Shown here piece after piece: positions 1-7,664 of a DNA stretch of 22,306 nucleotides. The DNA is from a virus. The translations under genes were made by a program, and so were the position numbers. Each line of letters opens with the position of its first letter. Positions within the stretch are counted from its first letter, which is position 1. A model generated the notes under the pieces. The model made no database searches. It was not told where the DNA came from and saw nothing but the letters and a program-made list of their open reading frames with translations. Location: positions 1 to 22,306 of the IMG/VR virus record IMGVR_UViG_3300033182_000246. One strand, 5' to 3'.

Positions 1-49
1 CGCTATAATGTTTATATTGTAATTATATAGCGAGTAAACAAGTGTTTAC
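1..49 (+). promoter_or_regulatory. Upstream region of the first gene: TATAAT-like -10 and a palindrome over the GTG start
   Basis: TATAAT lies at 4-9, preceded by GC; the -35 region is outside the window. Bases 1-7 (CGCTATA) and 26-32 (TATAGCG) form a perfect 7-bp inverted repeat. A second perfect repeat, GTAAACA (34-40) and TGTTTAC (43-49), is separated by only AG and covers the GTG start codon at 42. No good Shine-Dalgarno is visible. The second repeat could be an operator or a start-masking structure. That it is regulatory is inference. Confidence 0.35.
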
Positions 50-1952
50 GTTTAAAAAATCTTATACTTCAGCCCCATTTATTGACACTACTACACAATC
101 CTATGTGTATGGGAAAACAAATGGATCAATTATTGCAGATGTTGACAAAAATGGTTTCTTAGATATTGTAACATTCCCGTCAACCCACTCAACGGATACA
201 TCGTATCAAGCATTAGTTTGGTTGAACACAAACGGAGTCTTCACTGCGCATCACCCTAGTAACCCAGACGAAGTTATATATCAATATATTCGTAATAGTG
301 AGTTGGGAGACTTTAACAATGATGGTTATTTAGATTTTTTCTCCGCTGATCAAGGCTGGGAGTTGAACGGTCGAGATCCTGCTTATTTCTTTGGAAATAA
401 TCCATTACTAATGTTAGGTACCGAGTCCTCTGTAGAGATCGTTCAGCCTAACGAGTGGATGTTATCCGGAGCAAACACTGTTAAAACATTTAATCATATT
501 AGCACAACCGCAGACTTTGACCAAGACGGCGATCTTGATGTTGCAATCGCTGCTTTTTGGGATTTTCGTTTATACGAGAACGACGGCAATGCTAACTTTA
601 CTTGGCGACAAGATCTTGTCGCAAACGACTACTCGTCGTTGTCATGGGACTATGGTTCAGGCACCAGCTTTATCAAGTTAGGCGATGAGTATGCACTGGC
701 AGTTGGCTTCTACCGAAACTTTGACCCTAACTTTCTAAACGACCCGCCTGTAATACTAACAATGCAAGATGGCAAGTTTGATGTTGCATACCACCTTGAG
801 CGTCCAGATTTAAACGGCCGAGAGCTAAACTACGGCGCTGCGGACATGTATAATATTGACGTCAACAACGACGGTCGAGAAGATTTATTTATTCTTTGGG
901 AAACAGAAGCTCGTGGTGGAATTGATGATGGCTACTCTACAATTTCTGATGAAACTTATTATCAGGGATCACGGTACACAGACCTATCTAATACCTTGCT
1001 AACTTTGTGGGTGCAAGACGAAACAGGAAAACTAGTGAAAAGTGATACTCCGTATTACAACTTAGAGCCAAGCACATCGTCAGGTACAGAATTGAGATTT
1101 GCAGATTTTAATAATGATGGCCTGGTAGATTTCTATTCTTTGTCAGGTGCAGGGTATAATTTACATTCGCTTGAAGATTTAATTTGGATTAACGACGGTA
1201 ACAACAACTTTGTTAACCTAGAGGAAGATACTATTCAGATTAACGAAGATATTCCTGAATGGTACAAAGCTAATCCGTATTTCTTTGATGCTAACAACGA
1301 CGGGGTAACAGACATAGTTACTGTGCGAGCTGTATTTGAACCTGAGAGTAACAACTATAGAAATATTGGCGAAGAAGTCAAGGTATTTACTGGCCAAGGT
1401 GTAGCGGCAGAAGAACGCGATGCCTATGGATCGTACACAGATTCTTTTGTACAGGTAACTGCTCCAGGTGTTGTTGATGTTCATAATGAAGCCGGCAATC
1501 AACACTTTGCTAGTGTAGACCGAGTTATTTTTGACGATGCTATACTGTCGTTTGAAGAACCAGCTGAACAACTTTATCGCATGTATGATACAGTAGTTGG
1601 CGAAGTTCCGGATCCGTATGCACTAGGACACTTGATGTCAATGTTTGACAGTGGCACTACTATAGATGAATTTGCAGCAATTGGTGTTGATGTTCTTGGA
1701 GATATTACCAATGAAGAGTTTGTCACTGCTATGTATAACAATGTGTTAGACCGTGACCCTGACCCAACAGGTTTTGAGTTTTGGGTTAACGCACTAGACA
1801 AAGGAACCACACGAGAAGAAGTTCTCTATGGAGCATCTGAATCAGCTGAACATATTGATTTGCTTGGTATGTCTCCGGGTTTTGGTGTTGTTTATTACGA
1901 ATATCAAGAACCAACTTTTCAGTTAGTTAACTATGTAGATTTACTAATCTGA
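42..1952 (+). CDS. FG-GAP/VCBS-repeat protein with C-terminal DUF4214-like domain, probable virion adhesin
   Basis: This 636-residue protein contains at least six Asp/Asn-rich, calcium-loop-like repeats of the FG-GAP/VCBS type, pattern D-x-(D/N)-x-(D/N)-G-x-x-D. They lie at about residues 33-45, 90-101, 158-169, 273-284, 355-366 and 416-427. Such repeats build a beta-propeller in integrin-like and bacterial surface proteins. Residues about 509-606 look like two DUF4214-type units; the second has the typical core around LDRDPDPTGFEFWVNAL followed by GTTREEVL and SESAEH. DUF4214 is usually found at the ends of secreted RTX-type proteins. There is no signal peptide, which fits a virion protein better than a secreted one. 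The start is GTG; the frame upstream is closed by a stop at 6-8 and contains no ATG. The following gene has a late promoter and also looks structural. A role as tail fibre or receptor-binding adhesin is inference; a depolymerase or other virion decoration is possible. Confidence 0.75.
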   Translation: MFTFKKSYTSAPFIDTTTQSYVYGKTNGSIIADVDKNGFLDIVTFPSTHSTDTSYQALVWLNTNGVFTAHHPSNPDEVIYQYIRNSELGDFNNDGYLDFFSADQGWELNGRDPAYFFGNNPLLMLGTESSVEIVQPNEWMLSGANTVKTFNHISTTADFDQDGDLDVAIAAFWDFRLYENDGNANFTWRQDLVANDYSSLSWDYGSGTSFIKLGDEYALAVGFYRNFDPNFLNDPPVILTMQDGKFDVAYHLERPDLNGRELNYGAADMYNIDVNNDGREDLFILWETEARGGIDDGYSTISDETYYQGSRYTDLSNTLLTLWVQDETGKLVKSDTPYYNLEPSTSSGTELRFADFNNDGLVDFYSLSGAGYNLHSLEDLIWINDGNNNFVNLEEDTIQINEDIPEWYKANPYFFDANNDGVTDIVTVRAVFEPESNNYRNIGEEVKVFTGQGVAAEERDAYGSYTDSFVQVTAPGVVDVHNEAGNQHFASVDRVIFDDAILSFEEPAEQLYRMYDTVVGEVPDPYALGHLMSMFDSGTTIDEFAAIGVDVLGDITNEEFVTAMYNNVLDRDPDPTGFEFWVNALDKGTTREEVLYGASESAEHIDLLGMSPGFGVVYYEYQEPTFQLVNYVDLLI

Positions 1953-1972
1953 TAACTAGATTGCTTGCGTAG

Positions 1973-1980
1973 TATAAATA
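1973..1980 (+). promoter_or_regulatory. T4-type late promoter TATAAATA
   Basis: This is an exact match to the T4 late promoter core TATAAATA. It sits 6 nt upstream of the ATG at 1987 and 20 nt after the previous stop. In T4 the octamer spans about -13 to -6, so initiation would fall at about 1986, one base before the start codon. No Shine-Dalgarno is present in the 20 nt before the ATG. Confidence 0.8.
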
Positions 1981-1986
1981 GTTACT

Positions 1987-4900
1987 ATGCAAGCATCACA
2001 AGATTTATTTGATTTATTAGTAAGCAAAGACTTCACAGTTAAGACTTTGGACAACAAGGGCAAGCCTGTTGTTGATCCAAGCGAAGCTGAGATGTTTTCG
2101 TTTGATTTTGAAGTTGGCAATAATAACTACGGCACCGTTGTTGTCCTAATCACAGACAACACAGCAATGGAAGTCTACTATGGTGACAATGTAGGCAAAA
2201 ACATGGAAGGTGACGATAAGGATGCATGGTACGACTTCCTAAACCATATCAAACGCTTTGCTACTCGTAACCTATTCCAGTTTAACCTAAAGAACATGAA
2301 CCGTTTGCGCTATACCATGCAAGGTATGGCAGCGATTAACGAAGGTTTGTTTGAAGGTTGGAACGGCACCAAAATGACCTCTTATAACAACAAGCGTAGC
2401 AATGTACGTCTAAAGATTGTACATGATAAGCCTATGGAAGAGACGGATCAACGTTGGCGTGCCGTTAAAACAATGTTTATTGAAACTCCAGAAGGCGAGC
2501 GTTTTAAACTTCCGTTTAAATCAACCTCTGCTGGTAAGGCAATGACACGCCACGTTATAGAAGGTGGCAATCCTTACGATACTTTTGGTAATCACATTGT
2601 TGATATCGTGCGTGAAACGAACGCACTTGCTCGTTTCTTACGCGGCAAAACACGCCAAGTAACAGAAGATCATCAAGACTACGAACTAGTTCAAGAACTT
2701 AAAGATCGTTATAAAACACTGCGCAAGCGTATGAAATCAATTACAGGCAAGCGTGGTTATCATGCTTATAAAGAGTCATGGGATCCTGCACAGATTGAAG
2801 AAGGCGTAGTTGGTAAGATTGCAAAACGTCTTGGTAAAGCAGCACTAAAGCACGGCGGCAAGATTGCTGTTCCTGCTGCTATTGGCACCATGATTGCTAT
2901 GAACGAGCCTCAAGACACAGACAAAAAAGAACCATCACCAAGTGCTGATGTAGTTAAAAAGCAGGAAGTTAAAGAAGCAGAATACGACTTCAATGACGGC
3001 GACCTAGTTGTTCTAGTTCCGCCTTATGCAGAAAACCCGGACGAAGTGTTTACATTATCGCAGTGGGACGGCAAACGCGGATGGATTGGTGATGAAGATA
3101 ACCGTGGCTGGTATGTAACTGGCGATATGATTGCTCACGCACCAGACGGCGACGACGATGACGATGCTCCAACGTGGGATCGTAGCTCTGGTGAAGATGA
3201 ATACGATATAGACGAGTCACAAGTTAATGAAGGCAATGTTAAAAAGCGTTTCTATCAGATCCGCGATATGCTGGCTAAACTTGACGAGCGTATGACCGAG
3301 GAAGGCCTCTACGGCAATCCAAACACCCACACCGTTGCTGGTAAGATTACCTCAGGCGACATTGATGGCGCTATGGAAGAACTATGGTATGCTTATAACG
3401 GCGAAGATGGCGACTCAGGCGAGTACGAAAAAGGCCCACTTATTGATGATTTTAAAAAGGAAGTAGAAGAACTAATGAGAGTTGAAGAAGGTTTCCGCAA
3501 TGACCTACAAGGCGGCAAAGTGCCAGTAGGCAACTATACATTTATATATACAATGGACAATCCAGCGGACTTGAACTTTGTAATTCGTTCAGCAGAAGAA
3601 CGTGGTATGGCTGTTCTAGCAAAAGGCAAGCGTAAAGCTCGTATTGATGGCAACGCTGGACAGCACACTTCATTGGTGCGTTCACTACAAGATTTAAGTA
3701 TCCGCACTAGAGACTACAACGGTAGCGTAACAGAGCCACACCGAGCAGGTGAACTACAAACAGAATCAGTGCCGCCAGGTAGCTACATGATTTGGACTGT
3801 AGAGTTCAAAGACGGCACAACCAAACAATATAAAGGCAACGACGAAGCAAAGCGTAGCCTTGAAAAGAAACACCCAGAAGCGGTGAAGATTTCAACAGAC
3901 TGGGTAGTACGCTCAGACGAAGAATTATATGACGACGCAAAGGCGAACAATATGAAAGAACTTAACGAATTTGAAAACTGGGCAGACGATGTCACAGAAG
4001 GCACTTGGGCTATCCCAGACACTAAAGACAAAGTAAAAGCACTGCAAGACTTTATGAGTCAAAAGCAACCAGTAGGCATTGACGGTGCAGACGCACAAGA
4101 TGCACTATACGACATCATTGGTGACGATGACCTAATGGACGACTTGTATGAGTTATCACAAGATGGTGCAGATTCGGATGCTCGCATTGTTGTTACACAC
4201 TGGTTACAAGCACACAAAGACGATCCTACTATTGGACCTTTGCTTGATAAAGTATTAGGCAGCGGCGAACTAGAAGAAGCAGAAGGTGAAGCACCTCCTG
4301 TATCTGGTAAGATCAAGCGTTTCCAGGCAGGTATGGAAGTACCTAGCGATGCAGGCCCAGATGGCGGCGCAGCAAATGATCGTTATTCACCACCTACTAA
4401 AGATGGTGTATCACCTCCTACTAAGCGTATGGGCGAAGCAAAAAAACCTGACTTTTTAGATCTTGATGACGACGGTGACACAGAAGAGTCAATGAAGAAG
4501 GCTGCTAAAGATAAGGCAATGAAAGAAGAGCACGACTTAGACACAAGCGAGCCAACTAAAAAGCCACAGCGTGATCCAATGCTAGAAGCAAACGATTGGG
4601 CACGTCTAGCAGGTTTAGCAGGCAAAGTGTATGAGCCTATTGCAGAAGAAACTGTAGAAGAAGCATTCAACGATATGGAAGACAAGCCAGAAGCAGCGAT
4701 GCTTAAAGGTTTAGAAGACTTCATGGCTAAGAAAGATGCACTATCAGACATTATTCGCAACCCAGAATCAGACGAGGATACGCTACACAAAGCAATGACT
4801 CGTTGGGCTGAAGTATTCAACGACGCATTTAAACAAGGCTTAATTGACCGTAACGGCAATCCAAAGCAAGAAGAATCAATGCAGCAGCGTTTAGAGCGTG

Positions 4901-5502
4901 AAGTAATGGAAGACTGGGGTTCAAGCGACTGGACAGCAGCAATCAGTTACTACCAAAAGAACCTAGCAAAAGGTATGGACACACTAGACGCAGCAAACGA
5001 TGTAGTTGAATTCTTCTATGATGAAGAAGAAGGTGAATCACCTTTCTCAGCATTAGAACTACTACAAGTAGCAGCAGCTCGCGGCCAACTTGAACTACAA
5101 GTAGACGAAGGCAATGCTTTCTCTGGTGCACTAGCACAAGCAAAGAAAGCGGGTAAGTCAGAGTTTGAAGTAGACGGCAAAACCTACAAAGTAGATGAAG
5201 CAGACGCAGGCACGTTTGGGCAAGCAGACTTTGACGAAAAAGAAACCAATCCAGTAGCACCAGGTGCTAACACTGAAATGCAGGAAAAAGAGCTTGAAGA
5301 AGCAGACGTTGGCATTGCACATTCTGTAGACGATGAAGAAATCCGTGATCCGTTCCCAGAGTTGCCACAAGTAGCACACTCTGGCGATGCAGATGACTAC
5401 GCAAGCAAGTACGATGTTGATGATTCGCATGTAGGCATAAAAGGTAAAGATACCGCAGACGATGATCTAAGTTGGATCAAACGAGCACTAGGTAACAAGT
5501 AA
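1987..5502 (+). CDS. Very large acidic protein with EF-hand-like loop, probable late virion-associated protein
   Basis: This is an 1171-residue protein with no enzymatic motif that I can identify. Residues 1 to about 265 form a basic/mixed N-terminal domain. A short hydrophobic Ala/Ile-rich stretch follows at about 295-306, and the rest is Glu/Asp-rich and probably modular. Near residues 820-834 there is an EF-hand-like loop, core DLDDDGDTEE, preceded by KKPDF. I associate this motif with very long proteins of marine T4-like phages. A short LARLAGL-type hydrophobic motif occurs near residues 873-879, and Pro-rich SPPTK is repeated near 800-815. Regulation is by the exact TATAAATA octamer immediately upstream, so late expression is likely. 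It is followed by a strong terminator. Candidate roles are an internal head protein, a processed structural protein or a baseplate/tail component; none is proven by the sequence. Confidence 0.6.
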   Translation: MQASQDLFDLLVSKDFTVKTLDNKGKPVVDPSEAEMFSFDFEVGNNNYGTVVVLITDNTAMEVYYGDNVGKNMEGDDKDAWYDFLNHIKRFATRNLFQFNLKNMNRLRYTMQGMAAINEGLFEGWNGTKMTSYNNKRSNVRLKIVHDKPMEETDQRWRAVKTMFIETPEGERFKLPFKSTSAGKAMTRHVIEGGNPYDTFGNHIVDIVRETNALARFLRGKTRQVTEDHQDYELVQELKDRYKTLRKRMKSITGKRGYHAYKESWDPAQIEEGVVGKIAKRLGKAALKHGGKIAVPAAIGTMIAMNEPQDTDKKEPSPSADVVKKQEVKEAEYDFNDGDLVVLVPPYAENPDEVFTLSQWDGKRGWIGDEDNRGWYVTGDMIAHAPDGDDDDDAPTWDRSSGEDEYDIDESQVNEGNVKKRFYQIRDMLAKLDERMTEEGLYGNPNTHTVAGKITSGDIDGAMEELWYAYNGEDGDSGEYEKGPLIDDFKKEVEELMRVEEGFRNDLQGGKVPVGNYTFIYTMDNPADLNFVIRSAEERGMAVLAKGKRKARIDGNAGQHTSLVRSLQDLSIRTRDYNGSVTEPHRAGELQTESVPPGSYMIWTVEFKDGTTKQYKGNDEAKRSLEKKHPEAVKISTDWVVRSDEELYDDAKANNMKELNEFENWADDVTEGTWAIPDTKDKVKALQDFMSQKQPVGIDGADAQDALYDIIGDDDLMDDLYELSQDGADSDARIVVTHWLQAHKDDPTIGPLLDKVLGSGELEEAEGEAPPVSGKIKRFQAGMEVPSDAGPDGGAANDRYSPPTKDGVSPPTKRMGEAKKPDFLDLDDDGDTEESMKKAAKDKAMKEEHDLDTSEPTKKPQRDPMLEANDWARLAGLAGKVYEPIAEETVEEAFNDMEDKPEAAMLKGLEDFMAKKDALSDIIRNPESDEDTLHKAMTRWAEVFNDAFKQGLIDRNGNPKQEESMQQRLEREVMEDWGSSDWTAAISYYQKNLAKGMDTLDAANDVVEFFYDEEEGESPFSALELLQVAAARGQLELQVDEGNAFSGALAQAKKAGKSEFEVDGKTYKVDEADAGTFGQADFDEKETNPVAPGANTEMQEKELEEADVGIAHSVDDEEIRDPFPELPQVAHSGDADDYASKYDVDDSHVGIKGKDTADDDLSWIKRALGNK

Positions 5503-5510
5503 CCTAAACC

Positions 5511-5538
5511 AAGCCCAGTGTAAAAACTGGGCTTTTTT
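5511..5538 (+). terminator. Rho-independent terminator after the 1171-aa gene
   Basis: The perfect 9-bp stem AAGCCCAGT (5511-5519) and ACTGGGCTT (5526-5534) has a 6-nt loop and runs directly into a T tract. It starts 8 nt after the stop codon and separates the late unit from the gp32 unit. Confidence 0.9.
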
Positions 5539-5552
5539 CTGGAAAAAAGCTC

Positions 5553-5581
5553 TTGACAGGTAAATAACTTTGTAGTACACT
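5553..5581 (+). promoter_or_regulatory. Sigma70-type promoter of gp32
   Basis: A perfect -35 TTGACA (5553-5558) is followed by a 17-bp spacer and the -10 TACACT (5576-5581, 4 of 6 consensus positions including the key A and final T). Initiation near 5588 would give a leader of about 87 nt before the gp32 start at 5675. This suggests host-polymerase-driven early expression. Confidence 0.75.
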
Positions 5582-5587
5582 AGCAGA

Positions 5588-5674
5588 GTGTAATGCATAT
5601 TTTGTTTGTTTTCTTGTAAAACATTCTAGGCATAAGACACATAATTTAAGCATAAGGCATAAGGAGAAAAAACT
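5588..5674 (+). promoter_or_regulatory. gp32 leader with three GCATAAG repeats, possible autoregulatory operator
   Basis: The AT-rich leader contains three exact copies of GCATAAG, at 5630-5636, 5650-5656 and 5657-5663. The last overlaps the Shine-Dalgarno AAGGAG (5661-5666). T4 gp32 is known to repress its own translation by binding its leader, nucleated at an upstream pseudoknot. The repeats here occupy the right place for such control. No clear pseudoknot was found by eye. Confidence 0.4.
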
Positions 5675-6676
5675 ATGGCATCTTTAGCAGACATCCGTGC
5701 TCGTTTAGCAGCACAAGAGAACAAAGGTTCTTCAAACTCAACTTTCAAAGGCGATAACGCCATCTACGCTCACTGGAATATTAACGAAGGCGACTCAGCA
5801 ACAGTTCGCTTCCTTCCTGACGGCGACACTACTAATCCATTCTTTTGGGTAGAGCGTCAAATGATTCGCTTGCCATTCAACGGCGTTGTTGGCGGCGAAG
5901 GTAAGCAAGTAATCGTAAATGTACCTTGCGTAGAAATGTGGAACGAAACTTGTCCAATCCTAACTGAGGTTCGTACTTGGTTTAAAGACCCAGCACTAGA
6001 AGAAATGGGTCGTAAGTATTGGAAGAAGCGTTCATACCTATTCCAAGGCTTTGTTCATGAGAATCCGCTAGCGGACGACAATACCCCAGAAAACCCAATC
6101 CGTCGTTTCATTATCTCACCACAGATCTTTAAGACTATTAAAGACTCATTGATGGATCCAGAGATGGAAGAAATGCCAACTGACTACAATGCGGGCTTAG
6201 ACTTCCGTATTAAGAAAACCTCAAAAGGCGGCTTTGCTGATTACTCAACTAGTTCATGGGCTCGTAAAGAATCAGCACTTACTAGCGAAGAACTTGCAGC
6301 AATTGACACTCACGGTTTATATGACTTGAAGGCATTCTTGCCAAACAAGCCAGGTGACTTAGAGTTGAAAGTGATTGCTGAAATGTTTGAAGCAAGTGTA
6401 GATGGTCAAGCATACGATCCTGATAAGTGGGCGTCATACTTCAAGCCAGCAGGCATGAACTTTGACAACGCGGCACCAGCACCTGCTCAAAATGTGCAAG
6501 AAGTTGCGCAAACACCTGCACCTGCAGCGGCAAATGTGCAAGAATCTGCACCATTTGAGGCCGACAATGTAGCAGCGGCAGCACCAGTTGCAGAAACTGC
6601 TCCAGCAGCAGCACCAGCAGACGGTGGTAGCAAGGCAGAAGATATCCTTGCTATGATTCGTGCTCGTCAATCATAA
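5675..6676 (+). CDS. gp32: Single-stranded DNA-binding protein, gp32 family
   Basis: This 333-residue protein (T4 gp32 is 301) coats single-stranded DNA during phage replication, recombination and repair. Residues 1-12 form a basic helix-like N-terminus, the expected place of the cooperativity region. The core OB-fold region runs from about 25 to 260 and contains WNINEGDSATVRFLPDG and the region around C85 and C93. In T4 the zinc is held by one His and three Cys ending in a CPxC pair. Here the second Cys of that pair is Leu (CPIL), so the zinc site looks degenerate. A Pro/Ala-rich linker (about 265-316) joins a short conserved C-terminal tip, AEDILAMIRARQ, which replaces the strongly acidic T4 tail. 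The start is supported by AAGGAG with 8-nt spacing. The gene has its own promoter and terminator. Product identity is confident. Confidence 0.93.
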   Translation: MASLADIRARLAAQENKGSSNSTFKGDNAIYAHWNINEGDSATVRFLPDGDTTNPFFWVERQMIRLPFNGVVGGEGKQVIVNVPCVEMWNETCPILTEVRTWFKDPALEEMGRKYWKKRSYLFQGFVHENPLADDNTPENPIRRFIISPQIFKTIKDSLMDPEMEEMPTDYNAGLDFRIKKTSKGGFADYSTSSWARKESALTSEELAAIDTHGLYDLKAFLPNKPGDLELKVIAEMFEASVDGQAYDPDKWASYFKPAGMNFDNAAPAPAQNVQEVAQTPAPAAANVQESAPFEADNVAAAAPVAETAPAAAPADGGSKAEDILAMIRARQS

Positions 6677-6694
6677 TTTCCAATAAAGCACTTT

Positions 6695-6735
6695 AAGATT
6701 AACTCTGGGCTTCGGCCCAGGGTATCTTCTTTTTT
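6695..6735 (+). terminator. Strong Rho-independent terminator with UUCG tetraloop after gp32
   Basis: CTGGGC (6705-6710), TTCG loop and GCCCAG (6715-6720) form the core. The stem extends outward through positions 6702-6704 with 6721-6723. After a 2-nt bulge it continues as AAGAT (6695-6699) with ATCTT (6724-6728). A T-rich tract follows. It probably insulates gp32 from the following operon, although no strong promoter is visible immediately downstream. Confidence 0.9.
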
Positions 6736-6754
6736 AGAATAGGAAACTACCGCA

Positions 6755-6835
6755 ATGGAATATGTAGTAGATTGGCTAATATTGGTTGAAACAATATTAG
6801 TTGGACAAGTTATATACATAACTATAAATGAATAG
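6755..6835 (+). CDS. Micro-ORF, 26 aa, hydrophobic, possible leader peptide or small membrane peptide
   Basis: The ATG at 6755 opens a 26-codon frame ending in TAG. It is preceded by AGGA (6741-6744) at 10-nt spacing. The peptide is acidic at both ends and mostly hydrophobic in the middle (Leu, Ile and Val rich), compatible with one weak membrane segment. Its last 8 nt overlap the start of the next gene (ATG at 6828), the same overlap length as between that gene and uvsX. This suggests translational coupling. It could equally be a chance frame in a leader; no homologue can be named. Confidence 0.4.
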   Translation: MEYVVDWLILVETILVGQVIYITINE

Positions 6836-7664
6836 ACATTACTATATTAACTACAATAACGGCGCAGCTGGACATACAATACTAACACATATTTTATATT
6901 CCTGCGGTCAAATTAGTAATAGTTTAGATAATTTATTCTCACCGGAGTCAAACTTACACGCAGTACAAAAACATCTGTTGTTATCGTGTCGACATCAAGA
7001 TCAATATGAGTTAAACGATGATATTTGTTTAATTGACATTAAAACTGAACAATGGAGTGAAGTTCTAAGACTAATCTTTTCCTATGCTAAGTGGCATAAA
7101 CAATATCCTACTATAAGCAATTATGATAGTTTTTTTGATCTTGACAAAATGAATATAAATTACAATAAAGAGTGGAATGATTTTTATAACAGTTACAAAG
7201 ACCCTGAGTGGCCTAGCTGCGCTAATTTTACCGACGTTAATACATTGCCCATGTGGATACAAGACGAGATTCATTCGGTGTATCAGCCACCTGTAACAGA
7301 AGTCACAGACAAAAATTTTGTTGAGTTATTAACAATTGCATATCGAGATGAATTTAAGATGCGTAGCAGCAATAAAGATGTGTCAAAGTATAACGGTAAT
7401 GTCTATTGTCTGTCTGACTATTACTTTGATCGCAACGTAGATGTTTTAAAAAGCGCAGCAACTAAAACATTAGGGTGGTCCTGGGACGATAACAAAAGCA
7501 ACAATATGTTTGATATTGTATTTGAAAAGAATAAAAAATATTTAAAAGAGCTTGCAAAGTTACAAGACGTGTATTATAATAGTGCCACTATAGAGTTACT
7601 TGACTGGCAAGTTGCAATTTTGCAAGCATTTAAAGAATTTAACGAGGAAAAGCACTATGGCTAA
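6828..7664 (+). CDS. Hypothetical protein upstream of uvsX
   Basis: This 278-residue protein is unrecognised. It is AT-rich, with many Asn, Tyr and Lys codons ending in A/T, unlike gp32 and uvsX on either side. Near the N-terminus GAAGHT (about residues 12-17) is vaguely P-loop-like, but it lacks the GK(S/T) lysine, so nucleotide binding is not claimed. Aromatic residues are frequent (many Trp and Tyr). The start overlaps the micro-ORF by 8 nt and the stop overlaps the uvsX start by 8 nt, so it is part of the uvsX operon. A late-promoter-like TATACATA (one mismatch) lies at 6813-6820, 7 nt before the ATG. Base composition suggests a more recent arrival than its neighbours (inference). Confidence 0.7.
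   Translation: MNRHYYINYNNGAAGHTILTHILYSCGQISNSLDNLFSPESNLHAVQKHLLLSCRHQDQYELNDDICLIDIKTEQWSEVLRLIFSYAKWHKQYPTISNYDSFFDLDKMNINYNKEWNDFYNSYKDPEWPSCANFTDVNTLPMWIQDEIHSVYQPPVTEVTDKNFVELLTIAYRDEFKMRSSNKDVSKYNGNVYCLSDYYFDRNVDVLKSAATKTLGWSWDDNKSNNMFDIVFEKNKKYLKELAKLQDVYYNSATIELLDWQVAILQAFKEFNEEKHYG

Noticed and set aside
886-893. Minus-strand AATAAATA (late-promoter-like)
   Set aside because: It is inside the adhesin gene with no minus-strand gene downstream; likely chance in an AT-rich stretch.
4383-4859. 158-codon open frame on the minus strand
   Set aside because: It lies wholly inside the 1171-aa gene, is rich in Ser/Leu as expected from the reverse complement of Asp/Glu/Ala codons, and has no promoter or ribosome site.
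6823-6830. TATAAATG resembling a late octamer, with TTGGAC 16 bp upstream
   Set aside because: It includes the start codon of the 278-aa gene, so initiation would fall inside the gene and the next in-frame ATG is about 100 codons on.
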